Program-made: the position numbers and the translations under genes
Notes under the pieces: generated by a model
Told to the model about the DNA's origin: nothing
Databases searched by the model: none
The model's input: the letters and a program-made list of their open reading frames with translations, nothing else
Shown: in pieces, positions 23,975 through 32,191 of the stretch
Layout of the letters: the number at the start of each line of letters is the position of its first letter
Numbering within the stretch: the stretch's first letter is position 1
Assembly: GCA_003151595.1 (NCBI GenBank)
Contig: PLXW01000123.1
Coordinates: forward strand, 1 to 32,191
DNA: 32,191 nt
Direction of reading: 5' to 3'
Source of the DNA: Myxococcales bacterium
Lineage (GTDB): Bacteria; Myxococcota; Polyangia; Polyangiales; Polyangiaceae

Positions 23975-24699
23975 GTCGACCCCACGACGCGCAGCCCGGT
24001 GCGCGAGGCGCGCAAGCCGATCTTCGGCGCCGCGAGTCGCTCGATGAGCTCGCGCATCATCTCGTCGACCGGGGCGTCGCGCGCGACCCGCCCGTCCCGC
24101 AGCTCGATCACGCGATCGACGACCGCCCTCACCTCTTCGATCCGGTGCGAGCACATCACGACCACGTCCCCCTTCGGTCGTTCGGCAAGCTGCTCGAAGA
24201 ACGCCCCGCGCGCCTCTTCGTCGAGGTTCGCGGTGGGCTCGTCGCAGATGAGAACCGGCGCGTTCGTCGCGAGCGCCATCGCGGCGAGGAGCTTCTGCTT
24301 CATCCCCCCCGACAGATCGCGGAAACGCTTGGCGCGGTTGGCGTGCGCGTCGAGGCCGAGGCGCTCGGCGCGAGCGAAGGTCGCGTCCCCCCGGATCCCT
24401 CGGAGCGCGGCGTGCGCGCGCACGACCTCGCCTACCGGCGCATCGATCGGGGGGGCGATTTGCGGGACGTACGCGACGCTTCGAAGCGCCACCTCCGGCT
24501 CCCGAGCGACGTCGCTCCCCAAGATCGTCACGCGCCCTTCGACGCGTACGAGCCCGAGCAGCGCGCGGAGCAGCGTGGTCTTCCCCGACCCGTTCGCCCC
24601 CACGAACGCCACGCGCTCTCCGGCGAGGATCTCGAACGTCACACCATCGAGCGCGACGACCGGCCCGAACGACTTCTTCACCTGAGCAACCGTGATCAT
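23971..24699 (-). CDS. nosF: NosF, ABC transporter ATPase
   Basis: A 242-residue cytosolic ATPase that powers the NosDFY complex. Walker A is GANGSGKTT (Lys40), the signature is LSGGMKQK, Walker B is VLICDEPTANLD, and the switch histidine is in CSHRIEEV. Length and motif spacing are normal. The ATG at 24697-24699 overlaps the nosD stop by four bases (ATGA). Its position between nosD and nosL and the short linker to nosY support the assignment over a generic ABC ATPase. Confidence 0.94.
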   Translation of the reverse strand: MITVAQVKKSFGPVVALDGVTFEILAGERVAFVGANGSGKTTLLRALLGLVRVEGRVTILGSDVAREPEVALRSVAYVPQIAPPIDAPVGEVVRAHAALRGIRGDATFARAERLGLDAHANRAKRFRDLSGGMKQKLLAAMALATNAPVLICDEPTANLDEEARGAFFEQLAERPKGDVVVMCSHRIEEVRAVVDRVIELRDGRVARDAPVDEMMRELIERLAAPKIGLRASRTGLRVVGST

Positions 24700-26021
24700 G
24701 GCGAAGGGATCTCCGGTGAGCGAACGAGCGGGGCGGGGTCCTCGAGCAGCGTGTGGCTCTCGAGCACCGGGACCGCGTGAGCCATCGCGTCCACGAGGTG
24801 CATCGCCGTCGTGCCGTGAAAGAACTGAAGCGCGGGGTGTGCGTCGGCGAGCTCACTCGAGAGCGTGCTGACGCGGTGCGGGACGTCGCCGAACCCGTCG
24901 CGGTCGAGGTCGTAGCCCTCGTAGTCGCTGAAGTGGTTGCCGCGCACGTCGCACGCCATGGCGTCGCCGCCGCCGTCGACGGCGATCGTCGCGTCGTTCT
25001 CGCGGAAGTCATTGCCGCGGAAGATCGCCCCTTTCTCGACGGAGTGGAGGCGCAGCGCCACGTCATTCAGCGCGAAGACGTTCCCTTCGAACACGACCGG
25101 CTGATCGGGCGTGCGCGGCGAGTAGTCGAGGTAGGTTCCCGTCGTGTTGGCAACGATCCAGTTGCCGCGCACGTGGACGTCATCGCTCTCCTTGAAGCCG
25201 AGCCCCATCCCCGCCGCGCCCCGCGCGCCAGCGAGAACGTTGTCCTCGATCGTGAGGCGTTGGCTGTACATGACGAAGATTCCGACGACGTCGTCCTCGA
25301 TCCGGTTCTTCCGCGCGATCGAGTCGTGCGCGTACATGAAGTGCGTGCCGTAGCGTCCGTGGCGCACGACATTCCCCTCGATGAGCGCGCGGCGCGTGTA
25401 CCAGACGACGACGTCACGCGCGTGATCGACGACGCACCCGCGCACGATCGAGTCGTTCGACTCCCACAGCTTGATCCCATCGCCGCGGAGCTCCGGATTG
25501 TCGCGTGTCCCTTCGATGCGGACGCGCTCGAGCGTGCAGAAGTGGCACGCCTCCAGGGTGGCGCCGAAGAGCGCGTCGTCGATGCGCACGTCTGCGATGC
25601 GCACGCGCTCACCCTTCGCTTTGATCCCCGAGTCCTCGGTCGTGTTGCGACGACCCGAATGGCGAACGGCGAGGTTCTCGATCGAAACGTCGTCGGCCTC
25701 GATCGCGATCACCGTGCCGGCACCCGTCCCCTCGATCGTCGTGCCCCGCTCGCCCACGATCGTAAGCGGTCGCTTCACGACCAGATCTCCGCGGTACGTC
25801 CCTGCGCGCAGCCCGATCACCCGCGGTCCGCTCGCGTCACTGGCGAGCCGCGCGAGATCGTTGAAGCTCGACGCGATCACCGCGTCGCCGGGGAGCGCAC
25901 GCTCGCGAGGCCCCGTGTCGGCGTCGAGCGCGGGCGCTTCGGTCGCTGCCGCCGGGCCGAAGCCGAACGTCCCGATCGCGAGCGCCGCGATGACGATGGG
26001 CGTGAGCCGCGCGCGGATCAT
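24696..26021 (-). CDS. nosD: NosD, periplasmic beta-helix protein for CuZ assembly
   Basis: A 441-residue periplasmic protein. The ATG at 26019-26021 gives a Sec signal (LTPIVIAALAIGTFGFGPAAA). The body is a right-handed parallel beta-helix built of repeated short strands of the carbohydrate-binding/sugar-hydrolase (CASH) type. The diagnostic NosD segments are LRAGTYRGDLVV, GDGIKLWESNDSIVRGC, GTHFMYAHDSI, VGIFVMYSQRL and GNHFSDYEGYDLDRDGFGD. NosD sits on NosFY and helps build the copper-sulfide CuZ cluster of NosZ. The start overlaps the preceding membrane-protein gene by four bases (ATGA), and the stop overlaps nosF. Confidence 0.95.
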   Translation of the reverse strand: MIRARLTPIVIAALAIGTFGFGPAAATEAPALDADTGPRERALPGDAVIASSFNDLARLASDASGPRVIGLRAGTYRGDLVVKRPLTIVGERGTTIEGTGAGTVIAIEADDVSIENLAVRHSGRRNTTEDSGIKAKGERVRIADVRIDDALFGATLEACHFCTLERVRIEGTRDNPELRGDGIKLWESNDSIVRGCVVDHARDVVVWYTRRALIEGNVVRHGRYGTHFMYAHDSIARKNRIEDDVVGIFVMYSQRLTIEDNVLAGARGAAGMGLGFKESDDVHVRGNWIVANTTGTYLDYSPRTPDQPVVFEGNVFALNDVALRLHSVEKGAIFRGNDFRENDATIAVDGGGDAMACDVRGNHFSDYEGYDLDRDGFGDVPHRVSTLSSELADAHPALQFFHGTTAMHLVDAMAHAVPVLESHTLLEDPAPLVRSPEIPSP

Positions 26022-26716
26022 GCCGCCTTCTCCCCCTGGTCCGGCAACACCATGAAGCGCGGGCACGAGGCCTTGCACGTCCCGGCTCGGCTGCAGTGCG
26101 CGCAAACCTTGGTGCGAACGAGCGTCGCCGCGACGATGCACACGACCCCGGCAACGGCGAGCCAGAACCCGAGCGCCGGAGTGGCGTACGTCTCGAACTG
26201 TCCGATCTTGCCGTTGCCGAAGAGCTGCGGCGTGAACGTCCCAATCTTGAGCGGCGCGCGCGGATTGAGTCGATGCCCGAACGAGTAGAGCCAATAGAAG
26301 CTGTCCGCGAGGAAGATGACCGGGAAGGAGAGCGCCGGAATGGCGACGACCTTGTTGAGCCGCCTCCCGGACGCGACGAGCAGGCCGATCGAAATCGCAG
26401 CGATCGCCGCGACGCCGTATCCCGCAAGATGGCGCTCGACGGGAGCGGCGTCCTCGAGGTGGCCCATGCCGATGTAGTGATTCAGGAGATCGATCTCCTT
26501 CACGTCACCCGACATTCCGGTGAGCGCGATGTCGAGCCGTAGGCCGCCCGGATACTGCGGCGCGTAAAGCAAAAAAACCCACCAGGCGTGGAAGAACGCG
26601 AGGGCGAAGAGCACGGCCCCCCCGACGCCGAGCGCGACGACGAGCCACCGCGCCCAGTCCCATGCCGGCTTCGCCGCCGTCACGCTGAGGTGAACGTGGC
26701 CGTCGTGCGCAGGCAT
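26018..26716 (-). CDS. NosB-like membrane protein of clade II nos clusters, with Cys-rich tail
   Basis: A 232-residue inner-membrane protein between nosZ and nosD, the position taken by nosB in clade II (Sec-type) nos clusters. After a polar start (MPAHDGHVHLSV) there are about four to five hydrophobic segments, with YIGMGHLEDAAPVE in the first loop and DSFYWLYSFGHRLNP in a later one. The C-terminal tail has four cysteines in CAHCSRAGTCKASC, a possible metal or Fe-S site on one side of the membrane. NosB function is unsettled; an electron-transfer or assembly role has been considered. Naming is by context and general build, so I leave the symbol blank. The start lies 3 bases after the nosZ stop. 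Confidence 0.7.
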   Translation of the reverse strand: MPAHDGHVHLSVTAAKPAWDWARWLVVALGVGGAVLFALAFFHAWWVFLLYAPQYPGGLRLDIALTGMSGDVKEIDLLNHYIGMGHLEDAAPVERHLAGYGVAAIAAISIGLLVASGRRLNKVVAIPALSFPVIFLADSFYWLYSFGHRLNPRAPLKIGTFTPQLFGNGKIGQFETYATPALGFWLAVAGVVCIVAATLVRTKVCAHCSRAGTCKASCPRFMVLPDQGEKAA

Positions 26717-26719
26717 GGC

Positions 26720-28711
26720 TCACGTCCCCTTCGGCTTCACGAGGAGGTAACCCGTCATCTCGAGGTGCAGCGCCGAGCAGAACTCGGTGCAATAGAAGGG
26801 AAACACCCCAGGCATGTCAGCCTTGAAGCTGATGTTCTCGTGCTTGCCTGGCTCCATCGAGACGTTGATGTTGTACATATCGATCGCCAACCCGTGAGTC
26901 TGGTCCTCGGCGGTCTCCAGGCTCGTCACGTGGATCGTGACGTCGTCTCCTTCGTTGACCTCGATCCGATCCGGAGTGAAGTGGCTGCGGATCAACGTCA
27001 TGAAGACCTCGACCTTGTTGCCGTTGCGGACGATCTTCTCCTTCCCTCCCTCGACTCGGTTCGGGTCGAGCAGCCCGGTCGTGGCCACGGTCCCGGGCGG
27101 GTAGACCTGCTGCGTCTTGATCTTGTCGGCCTTGATCATCTGCGCGTAGTGCGGCTCGGCATTGCCGATCGGCGCGTCGTAGAGGAGGCGCATCTTGTCG
27201 CCCGTGATGTCGATGAGCTGGAAGTTCTGCGGGAAGAGCGGCCCCACGGGGAGGAATCGATCCATCGACATCTTGTTCATCGCGACGACGTACTTACCGT
27301 CGGGGCTCACGGTGTCGCCTTCGGCCGCCAGGATGTGGCCGATGTTGTACTGGACCTTGAGCTTCTCGACCGGCTTGCTGAGGTCCTTGTAGTTCCATTT
27401 CGCCACGACGCTCTCGATGAAGACAGACGTGAACGCGTCTCCGTTCGTGCCGAACACGGTGTGCAGCGGCCCGAGCCCGATCTGGACCTGACCCTGGATC
27501 ACCTCCTTGAAGGACATGATGCCCAGGCCGTACGGGTCCTTGCCCTCGAACCGCTTCGCATCGATCGCGCTCTTCATCTTCGCGAAGTCGTAGAGCGTCG
27601 TGTGCGTGTCGAGCTTGCCCCCGACCACGACCGCCTTGCCGTCCGGCGTGACGTCGCAGCCGTGCGGGCTCTTGGGCTCGCCGACGAGCGTGAGGACGCT
27701 CTCGGGGCCGGTCACGTCCATCATCAGCACGCGCATACCCGCGATGGTCCTGGTCTTGCCCGCGTTGACGAGTTGCTCGGCCTTCCGCCAGTTGATGACG
27801 TGCAGGTAGTCCATGTCGTTCTGCGACGCGCCCGACTCGATCGGCGGCTTTCCCTCGAGGGTGCCGCCGGTGGCCATCTCGGTGTTGAACGAGTTGATGA
27901 ACGCCCACCCGTCGCTGTCGAGCTTCCCCGCGTCGGCGAGGTCCTGCGTGTAGGGTGGCAGCTCGATGGCCCAGCTCCGGGCAGGATCGATGCGCCCCTT
28001 CGCGCGGTCGAACTTCCAGAAGACCGCGACACCCCGGTACTTCTCCTTGTACTGGTCGATCGGCGCGTACGTGCGCCCCAGTGGCGCCGGGTACTGGGTC
28101 GTCTCGATGACATAGTCCGTGTTCGGTGTGACGAAGGCCCCGCCGTGGTCGCTCGCGGCGAGGGGGTTCGGAACGATCTGCTTGGTGGCGAAGTCGCCCA
28201 GGTCGACGACCGCGACGCGCGCGTTCGCCTTGTCGTTGACGAACAGATACTGCCCGTCGTAGTCCCCGTTCGTCTCGGACAGGTTCGGGTGGTGCATGTC
28301 GGCCCACCGGATTCGGTGGGTCCCCTGGTTGCCGGCTTCGAGGATCTTGTCGCTCTCGCCGCCGTATCCGTAGCCTTGCCACGACTCCGGCGTGAACACG
28401 CCGATGACCTTCAAGAGCCGCATCGACGGGACGCCGATGACGTCGATGTTCCCGGACTGGCCGCCCGAAGCGAAGATGTAGTACTCGTCCATCTTCCCCG
28501 AGGGTGTGTACGTCTTGAGCGCGGCCTCGACGTCGGCCTCGTTCAGCCCTCGCGCTTTCATCAGGTCGCGAACCGACTCCGAGGCGCCCAGCTTGCTCGA
28601 AGCGGCCGCGGTCTCCTGTGCCTGCTCGTGCGCGTTCCCGCATCCGCCGAGGGTGCTCACAGCGACGGCGGCCGTCAGGACAGAGATACCGACCAGGGTA
28701 TGTGTTCGCAT
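26720..28711 (-). CDS. nosZ: Nitrous-oxide reductase NosZ, Sec-dependent (clade II) and probably a lipoprotein
   Basis: A 663-residue enzyme reducing N2O to N2 in the periplasm. The ATG at 28709-28711 follows a strong GGAGGAG site. The N-terminus lacks a twin-arginine motif and ends in STLGGC (Cys24), a lipobox, so the enzyme is probably Sec-exported and membrane-tethered. The propeller carries seven His suited to the CuZ cluster: MHHPNLS (His140, His141), SDHGG, SPHGC, GPLHT, NIGHI and EPHYA. The C-terminal cupredoxin domain has the CuA site: His606 in THGLAI, and CTEFCSALHLEM with Cys641, Cys645, His649 and Met652. It looks fully functional. It is the first gene of the minus-strand nos run, and the Rrf2 regulator is divergent, 235 bases from start to start. 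Confidence 0.97.
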   Translation of the reverse strand: MRTHTLVGISVLTAAVAVSTLGGCGNAHEQAQETAAASSKLGASESVRDLMKARGLNEADVEAALKTYTPSGKMDEYYIFASGGQSGNIDVIGVPSMRLLKVIGVFTPESWQGYGYGGESDKILEAGNQGTHRIRWADMHHPNLSETNGDYDGQYLFVNDKANARVAVVDLGDFATKQIVPNPLAASDHGGAFVTPNTDYVIETTQYPAPLGRTYAPIDQYKEKYRGVAVFWKFDRAKGRIDPARSWAIELPPYTQDLADAGKLDSDGWAFINSFNTEMATGGTLEGKPPIESGASQNDMDYLHVINWRKAEQLVNAGKTRTIAGMRVLMMDVTGPESVLTLVGEPKSPHGCDVTPDGKAVVVGGKLDTHTTLYDFAKMKSAIDAKRFEGKDPYGLGIMSFKEVIQGQVQIGLGPLHTVFGTNGDAFTSVFIESVVAKWNYKDLSKPVEKLKVQYNIGHILAAEGDTVSPDGKYVVAMNKMSMDRFLPVGPLFPQNFQLIDITGDKMRLLYDAPIGNAEPHYAQMIKADKIKTQQVYPPGTVATTGLLDPNRVEGGKEKIVRNGNKVEVFMTLIRSHFTPDRIEVNEGDDVTIHVTSLETAEDQTHGLAIDMYNINVSMEPGKHENISFKADMPGVFPFYCTEFCSALHLEMTGYLLVKPKGT

Positions 28712-28946
28712 CGTTCTCCTCCGGAGTCCGGAGCGCCCAGTGCGCTCGCACGACGCGGTTGCAACCTGCGTACCGGGGCGCCGGCCGGTGACACAATGGA
28801 CCACGAGGTCCGGTAAGTGCGCGCTTTCCGTGGCCCGTCCACGTTCGAGCCCGTTCACCGCTTGTGCACGTTTGGCAGGGTGCTGCATTTTCTTCGCCCG
28901 GCCGCGGGCTCGCCGCGGACGGACTCCGCGGTTACATTCGGGTCAA
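28712..28946. promoter_or_regulatory. Divergent nosZ / rrf2 regulatory region
   Basis: The 235 bases between the two start codons must hold both promoters. Short dyads are visible: the perfect palindrome GGTTGCAACC (28757-28766), GGACC-ACGA-GGTCC (28798-28811) and CGTGG-CCCGT-CCACG (28829-28843). Any of these could be the site of the divergent Rrf2 regulator. I do not see a convincing FNR/DNR box (TTGAT-N4-ATCAA) or a clear -35/-10 pair. The ribosome-binding site GGAGGAG for nosZ is at the left edge. Confidence 0.5.
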
Positions 28947-29417
28947 GTGGCGACTCGACATTTGCCGCACGCGACGTCGGGACAGGCGCTGCTGAGCCAG
29001 ACGGCGGAGTACGCCCTTCGCGCGCTCGCGGAGCTCGCGATGCTCGAAGGCGAGGCGGCCAGGGCTAGTGATCTCGCGGCCCGCACCGGAGTGCCCGAGG
29101 CCTACCTCTCCAAGGTGCTCCGTCGCCTGGTGGAGCGCGGGCTGCTCGACGCGCAGAAAGGACACGGGGGAGGGTTCGCTCTCGCCCGCGCGCCCCGGCT
29201 GATCTCGTTCTTCGACGTGCTGTCGGCGCTCGACGAGATGCCGTCGCCAGGCCGGTGCGCCTTCGGTTGGCCCAGGTGCATGGACGCCAATCCGTGTCCG
29301 CTGCACCCCGCGTGGACCAGGCTGAACGACGCCTTTCGCTCGTGGGCCGGCGCGACGACGCTGGCCGAGGTCGCGCGTACCGGTTCGCGCCGACGCTCGC
29401 CCCGGACGCCTCGTTGA
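28947..29417 (+). CDS. Rrf2-family Fe-S transcription regulator (NsrR-like candidate)
   Basis: A 156-residue DNA-binding protein. The winged-helix core begins at LSQTAEYALRALAELA, continues with GVPEAYLSKVLRRLVERGLL, and the wing is GHGGGFALAR. Three cysteines (Cys104, Cys111, Cys117; spacing x6, x5) lie in GRCAFGWPRCMDANPCPL, the region that binds an Fe-S cluster in NsrR and IscR, although spacing differs slightly from both. Divergence from nosZ suggests it senses NO or redox state and controls the nos operon and itself; the ligand is inferred. The start GTG at 28947 is the best upstream codon before the conserved core, though no clear ribosome-binding site precedes it. Its stop is three bases from the convergent ABC-exporter stop. 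Confidence 0.88.
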   Translation: MATRHLPHATSGQALLSQTAEYALRALAELAMLEGEAARASDLAARTGVPEAYLSKVLRRLVERGLLDAQKGHGGGFALARAPRLISFFDVLSALDEMPSPGRCAFGWPRCMDANPCPLHPAWTRLNDAFRSWAGATTLAEVARTGSRRRSPRTPR

Positions 29418-29420
29418 GAC

Positions 29421-31274
<1,854 letters not shown>

Positions 31275-31301
31275 CGGGAGACCGTAGCGCGTCTGTGCTA
31301 G

Positions 31302-31326
31302 GCCATCGTGCAGGTCGCACGATGGC
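31302..31326. promoter_or_regulatory. Perfect 10-bp-arm inverted repeat upstream of the ABC exporter
   Basis: GCCATCGTGC (31302-31311), a 5-base centre AGGTC, then GCACGATGGC (31317-31326): perfect arms with no mismatch. It is 28 bases before the exporter ATG. No T-run follows on either strand, so a terminator is unlikely. It may be an operator for a TetR- or MarR-like dimer, or a leader hairpin. It also marks the edge of the ABC-F gene remnant. Confidence 0.6.
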
Positions 31327-31334
31327 ACGTCGCT

Positions 31335-31469
31335 CGTGCTAGTCCCTCGCCCTCGCCGGGGGGGGACTGGGAGAAGCTGGCCAAGATGGCGCGCGAGGAG
31401 CAGGCTCTGACGAAGAAGGTCGACGTGATGCTCCTGGAGTGGGCACGGTTGTCGGGAGAGGTTCAGTGA
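31335..31469 (+). pseudogene. Orphan C-terminal tail of an ABC-F (Uup-like) ATPase
   Basis: The frame reads SPSPSPGGDWEKLAKMAREE followed by QALTKKVDVMLLEWARLSGE, VQ and a stop. This is the typical end of ABC-F proteins: a Ser/Pro linker and then a short coiled coil of the form DWE-L-x-x-L-x-x-E-x-x-L-x-x-K/E-x-x-x-x-x-x-x-W. The two ATPase domains are missing upstream, where the sequence changes to the divergent ABC-exporter promoter region. The frame is open back to a GTG at 31308, and an ATG at 31386 could start a 27-residue peptide. The stop overlaps the GTG of the next gene by four bases (GTGA), a leftover of coupled translation. Most likely a truncated gene from an insertion or deletion. 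Confidence 0.6.
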
Positions 31470-32170
31470 GGAGGCCCGGGAGGGCCGCCGCGCTGGCCGT
31501 GTCCGTTGCGCTCCTGCCAGTGGCGGGCGGCGGGTGCAAGCGCACCCACACGGCCGACGCGGCCGAGCAGAGCGAAGCGCCCCTCGTCGTCCGGTCCGAC
31601 ACCGAGGGTTTGCTCCTGACGTGGATCGACGACAAGGGTGATTTCCACGTCGAGGCGCGCGTCGCGGACGTCCCCCTCATGGGCCGCGACGCCGTGCGCG
31701 TCGTCGACCCGAACCGCGACGTCGGGGCGCACGCCGACCGGATCTTCGTCGTCGATCTGCGCCAGGCGCGCCCGGACGGGACGTACCCGGTCCGGGTCAT
31801 GGCGCGGGCGGACTTCGACGCCCTCGCCGTGGCTCGCCGCGAGAAGAGCGGGCCGACGCTGGCGAGCGCCGCGCCTCCCGCGCCCGGAGAGCCCCCGGCC
31901 GACTCCGCCGCGGCGAGGCCCGCCCCGCGGAGGCTGGTCGTCATCTACGGCGCAGAGTGGTGCGAGGCCTGTCACCAGGCCGCGAGCTATCTGCGCAAGA
32001 AGGGGATCCCCTACGTCGAGAAGGACATCGAGAAGGACTCGTCCGCCGCGCGCGAGATGCAGGACAAGCTCACGAAGAACGGCCTGCGGAGCGGGTCGAT
32101 CCCGGTGCTCGACGTCCGCGGAAAGGTCATGGTCGGGTTCAACTCGGCCCAGATCGACGCCGCGCTCTAG
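31466..32170 (+). CDS. Lipoprotein with C-terminal glutaredoxin/thioredoxin-like domain
   Basis: A 234-residue extracytoplasmic protein. The GTG at 31466-31468 overlaps the ABC-F tail stop by four bases and gives a lipoprotein signal (AALAVSVALLPVAGGGC). The middle section (about 30-125) is a beta-rich region I do not recognise. A Pro/Ala linker follows, then a glutaredoxin-like domain: VVIYGAEWCEACHQAASYL with the redox pair in CEAC, KGIPYVEKDIEKD, and SIPVLDVRGKVMVGF with the conserved cis-Pro. The layout resembles NrdH/glutaredoxin C-termini found in myxobacterial lipoproteins. It may catalyse disulfide exchange in the cell envelope; partner unknown. If the upstream gene was truncated as proposed, this gene may now lack its original promoter. 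Confidence 0.82.
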   Translation: MRRPGRAAALAVSVALLPVAGGGCKRTHTADAAEQSEAPLVVRSDTEGLLLTWIDDKGDFHVEARVADVPLMGRDAVRVVDPNRDVGAHADRIFVVDLRQARPDGTYPVRVMARADFDALAVARREKSGPTLASAAPPAPGEPPADSAAARPAPRRLVVIYGAEWCEACHQAASYLRKKGIPYVEKDIEKDSSAAREMQDKLTKNGLRSGSIPVLDVRGKVMVGFNSAQIDAAL

Positions 32171-32191
32171 GAGCCCGGTGTTTTTCGCCGA

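Noticed and set aside
23975..25066. N-terminal extension making NosL almost 500 residues long
   Set aside because: The extension overlaps nosF and nosD antiparallel-free in another frame, is low-complexity, and would bury the NosL lipoprotein signal.
24753..28816. Very long plus-strand open frames opposite nosD and nosZ (511 and 742 codons)
   Set aside because: They are Arg/Asp/Val-rich mirror frames caused by high GC at third positions; the minus-strand genes have complete, motif-bearing proteins.
28712..28946. FNR/DNR box for nosZ
   Set aside because: Looked for TTGAT-N4-ATCAA and close variants; only fragments such as TTGTGCAC are present, not enough to claim.

Overview
The window is high-GC DNA (about 65-70 %, with G or C at most third codon positions) from a Gram-negative bacterium that anchors many proteins as lipoproteins. 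I infer a Myxococcota (deltaproteobacterial) genome. The basis is the mix of an FHA-CpaF-like fusion, a eukaryotic-type Ser/Thr kinase relic, several Cys/Gly-rich lipoproteins, a GAF-PAS hybrid histidine kinase and a MEMO-family protein. No rRNA is present, so this placement is an inference from gene content.

Region 1 (1-8306) looks like stable chromosome: the 3' part of ribD, a complete def, a convergent FHA/CpaF-like gene whose ATPase core has lost its catalytic residues, a 60-residue conserved-looking protein, then a co-directional run of a polytopic glycosyltransferase-like membrane protein, a PEBP-family lipoprotein, a YkgJ-type cysteine-cluster protein and a MEMO-family protein, ending at tRNA-Gly(GCC).

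Region 2 (8307-13636) is a decayed genomic island inserted at the 3' end of that tRNA. It carries a frameshifted tyrosine integrase next to the tRNA, an MpaB/Lcp-like (DUF2236) oxygenase, a broken Ser/Thr kinase, an IS3-type OrfA without OrfB, an AT-richer membrane protein, a probable serine-recombinase scrap, two small membrane proteins (one of 55 residues) and a thioredoxin-fold lipoprotein. A 17-bp sequence matching the tRNA 3' end at 16/17 positions lies at 13620-13636. It is followed by a terminator hairpin that probably belonged to the tRNA before insertion.

Region 3 (13637-19598) has a cysteine-pair protein whose coding signal begins upstream of its ATG, a Cys-rich lipoprotein, a Vgb-like beta-propeller lipoprotein bracketed by two pairs of dispersed repeats, and a cytoplasmic GAF-PAS hybrid histidine kinase.

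Region 4 (19696-29417) is a nitrous-oxide reduction locus on the minus strand: nosZ (Sec-dependent type, probably lipidated), a NosB-like membrane protein, nosD, nosF, nosL, nosY, a lipoprotein cytochrome c, nnrS and a CopD-like gene. Six of the eight junctions are 4-base ATGA/GTGA overlaps, so the genes are almost certainly co-transcribed and translationally coupled. A hemerythrin-like gene follows, and a divergent Rrf2-family regulator with three Fe-S type cysteines sits at the nosZ end. Together they would reduce N2O at the periplasmic face of the membrane, mature the copper centres, deliver electrons and probably sense or relieve NO stress.

Region 5 (29421-32170) holds an ABC exporter behind a perfect 10-bp-arm inverted repeat, the orphan C-terminal tail of an ABC-F ATPase, and a glutaredoxin-like lipoprotein that overlaps that tail by four bases.
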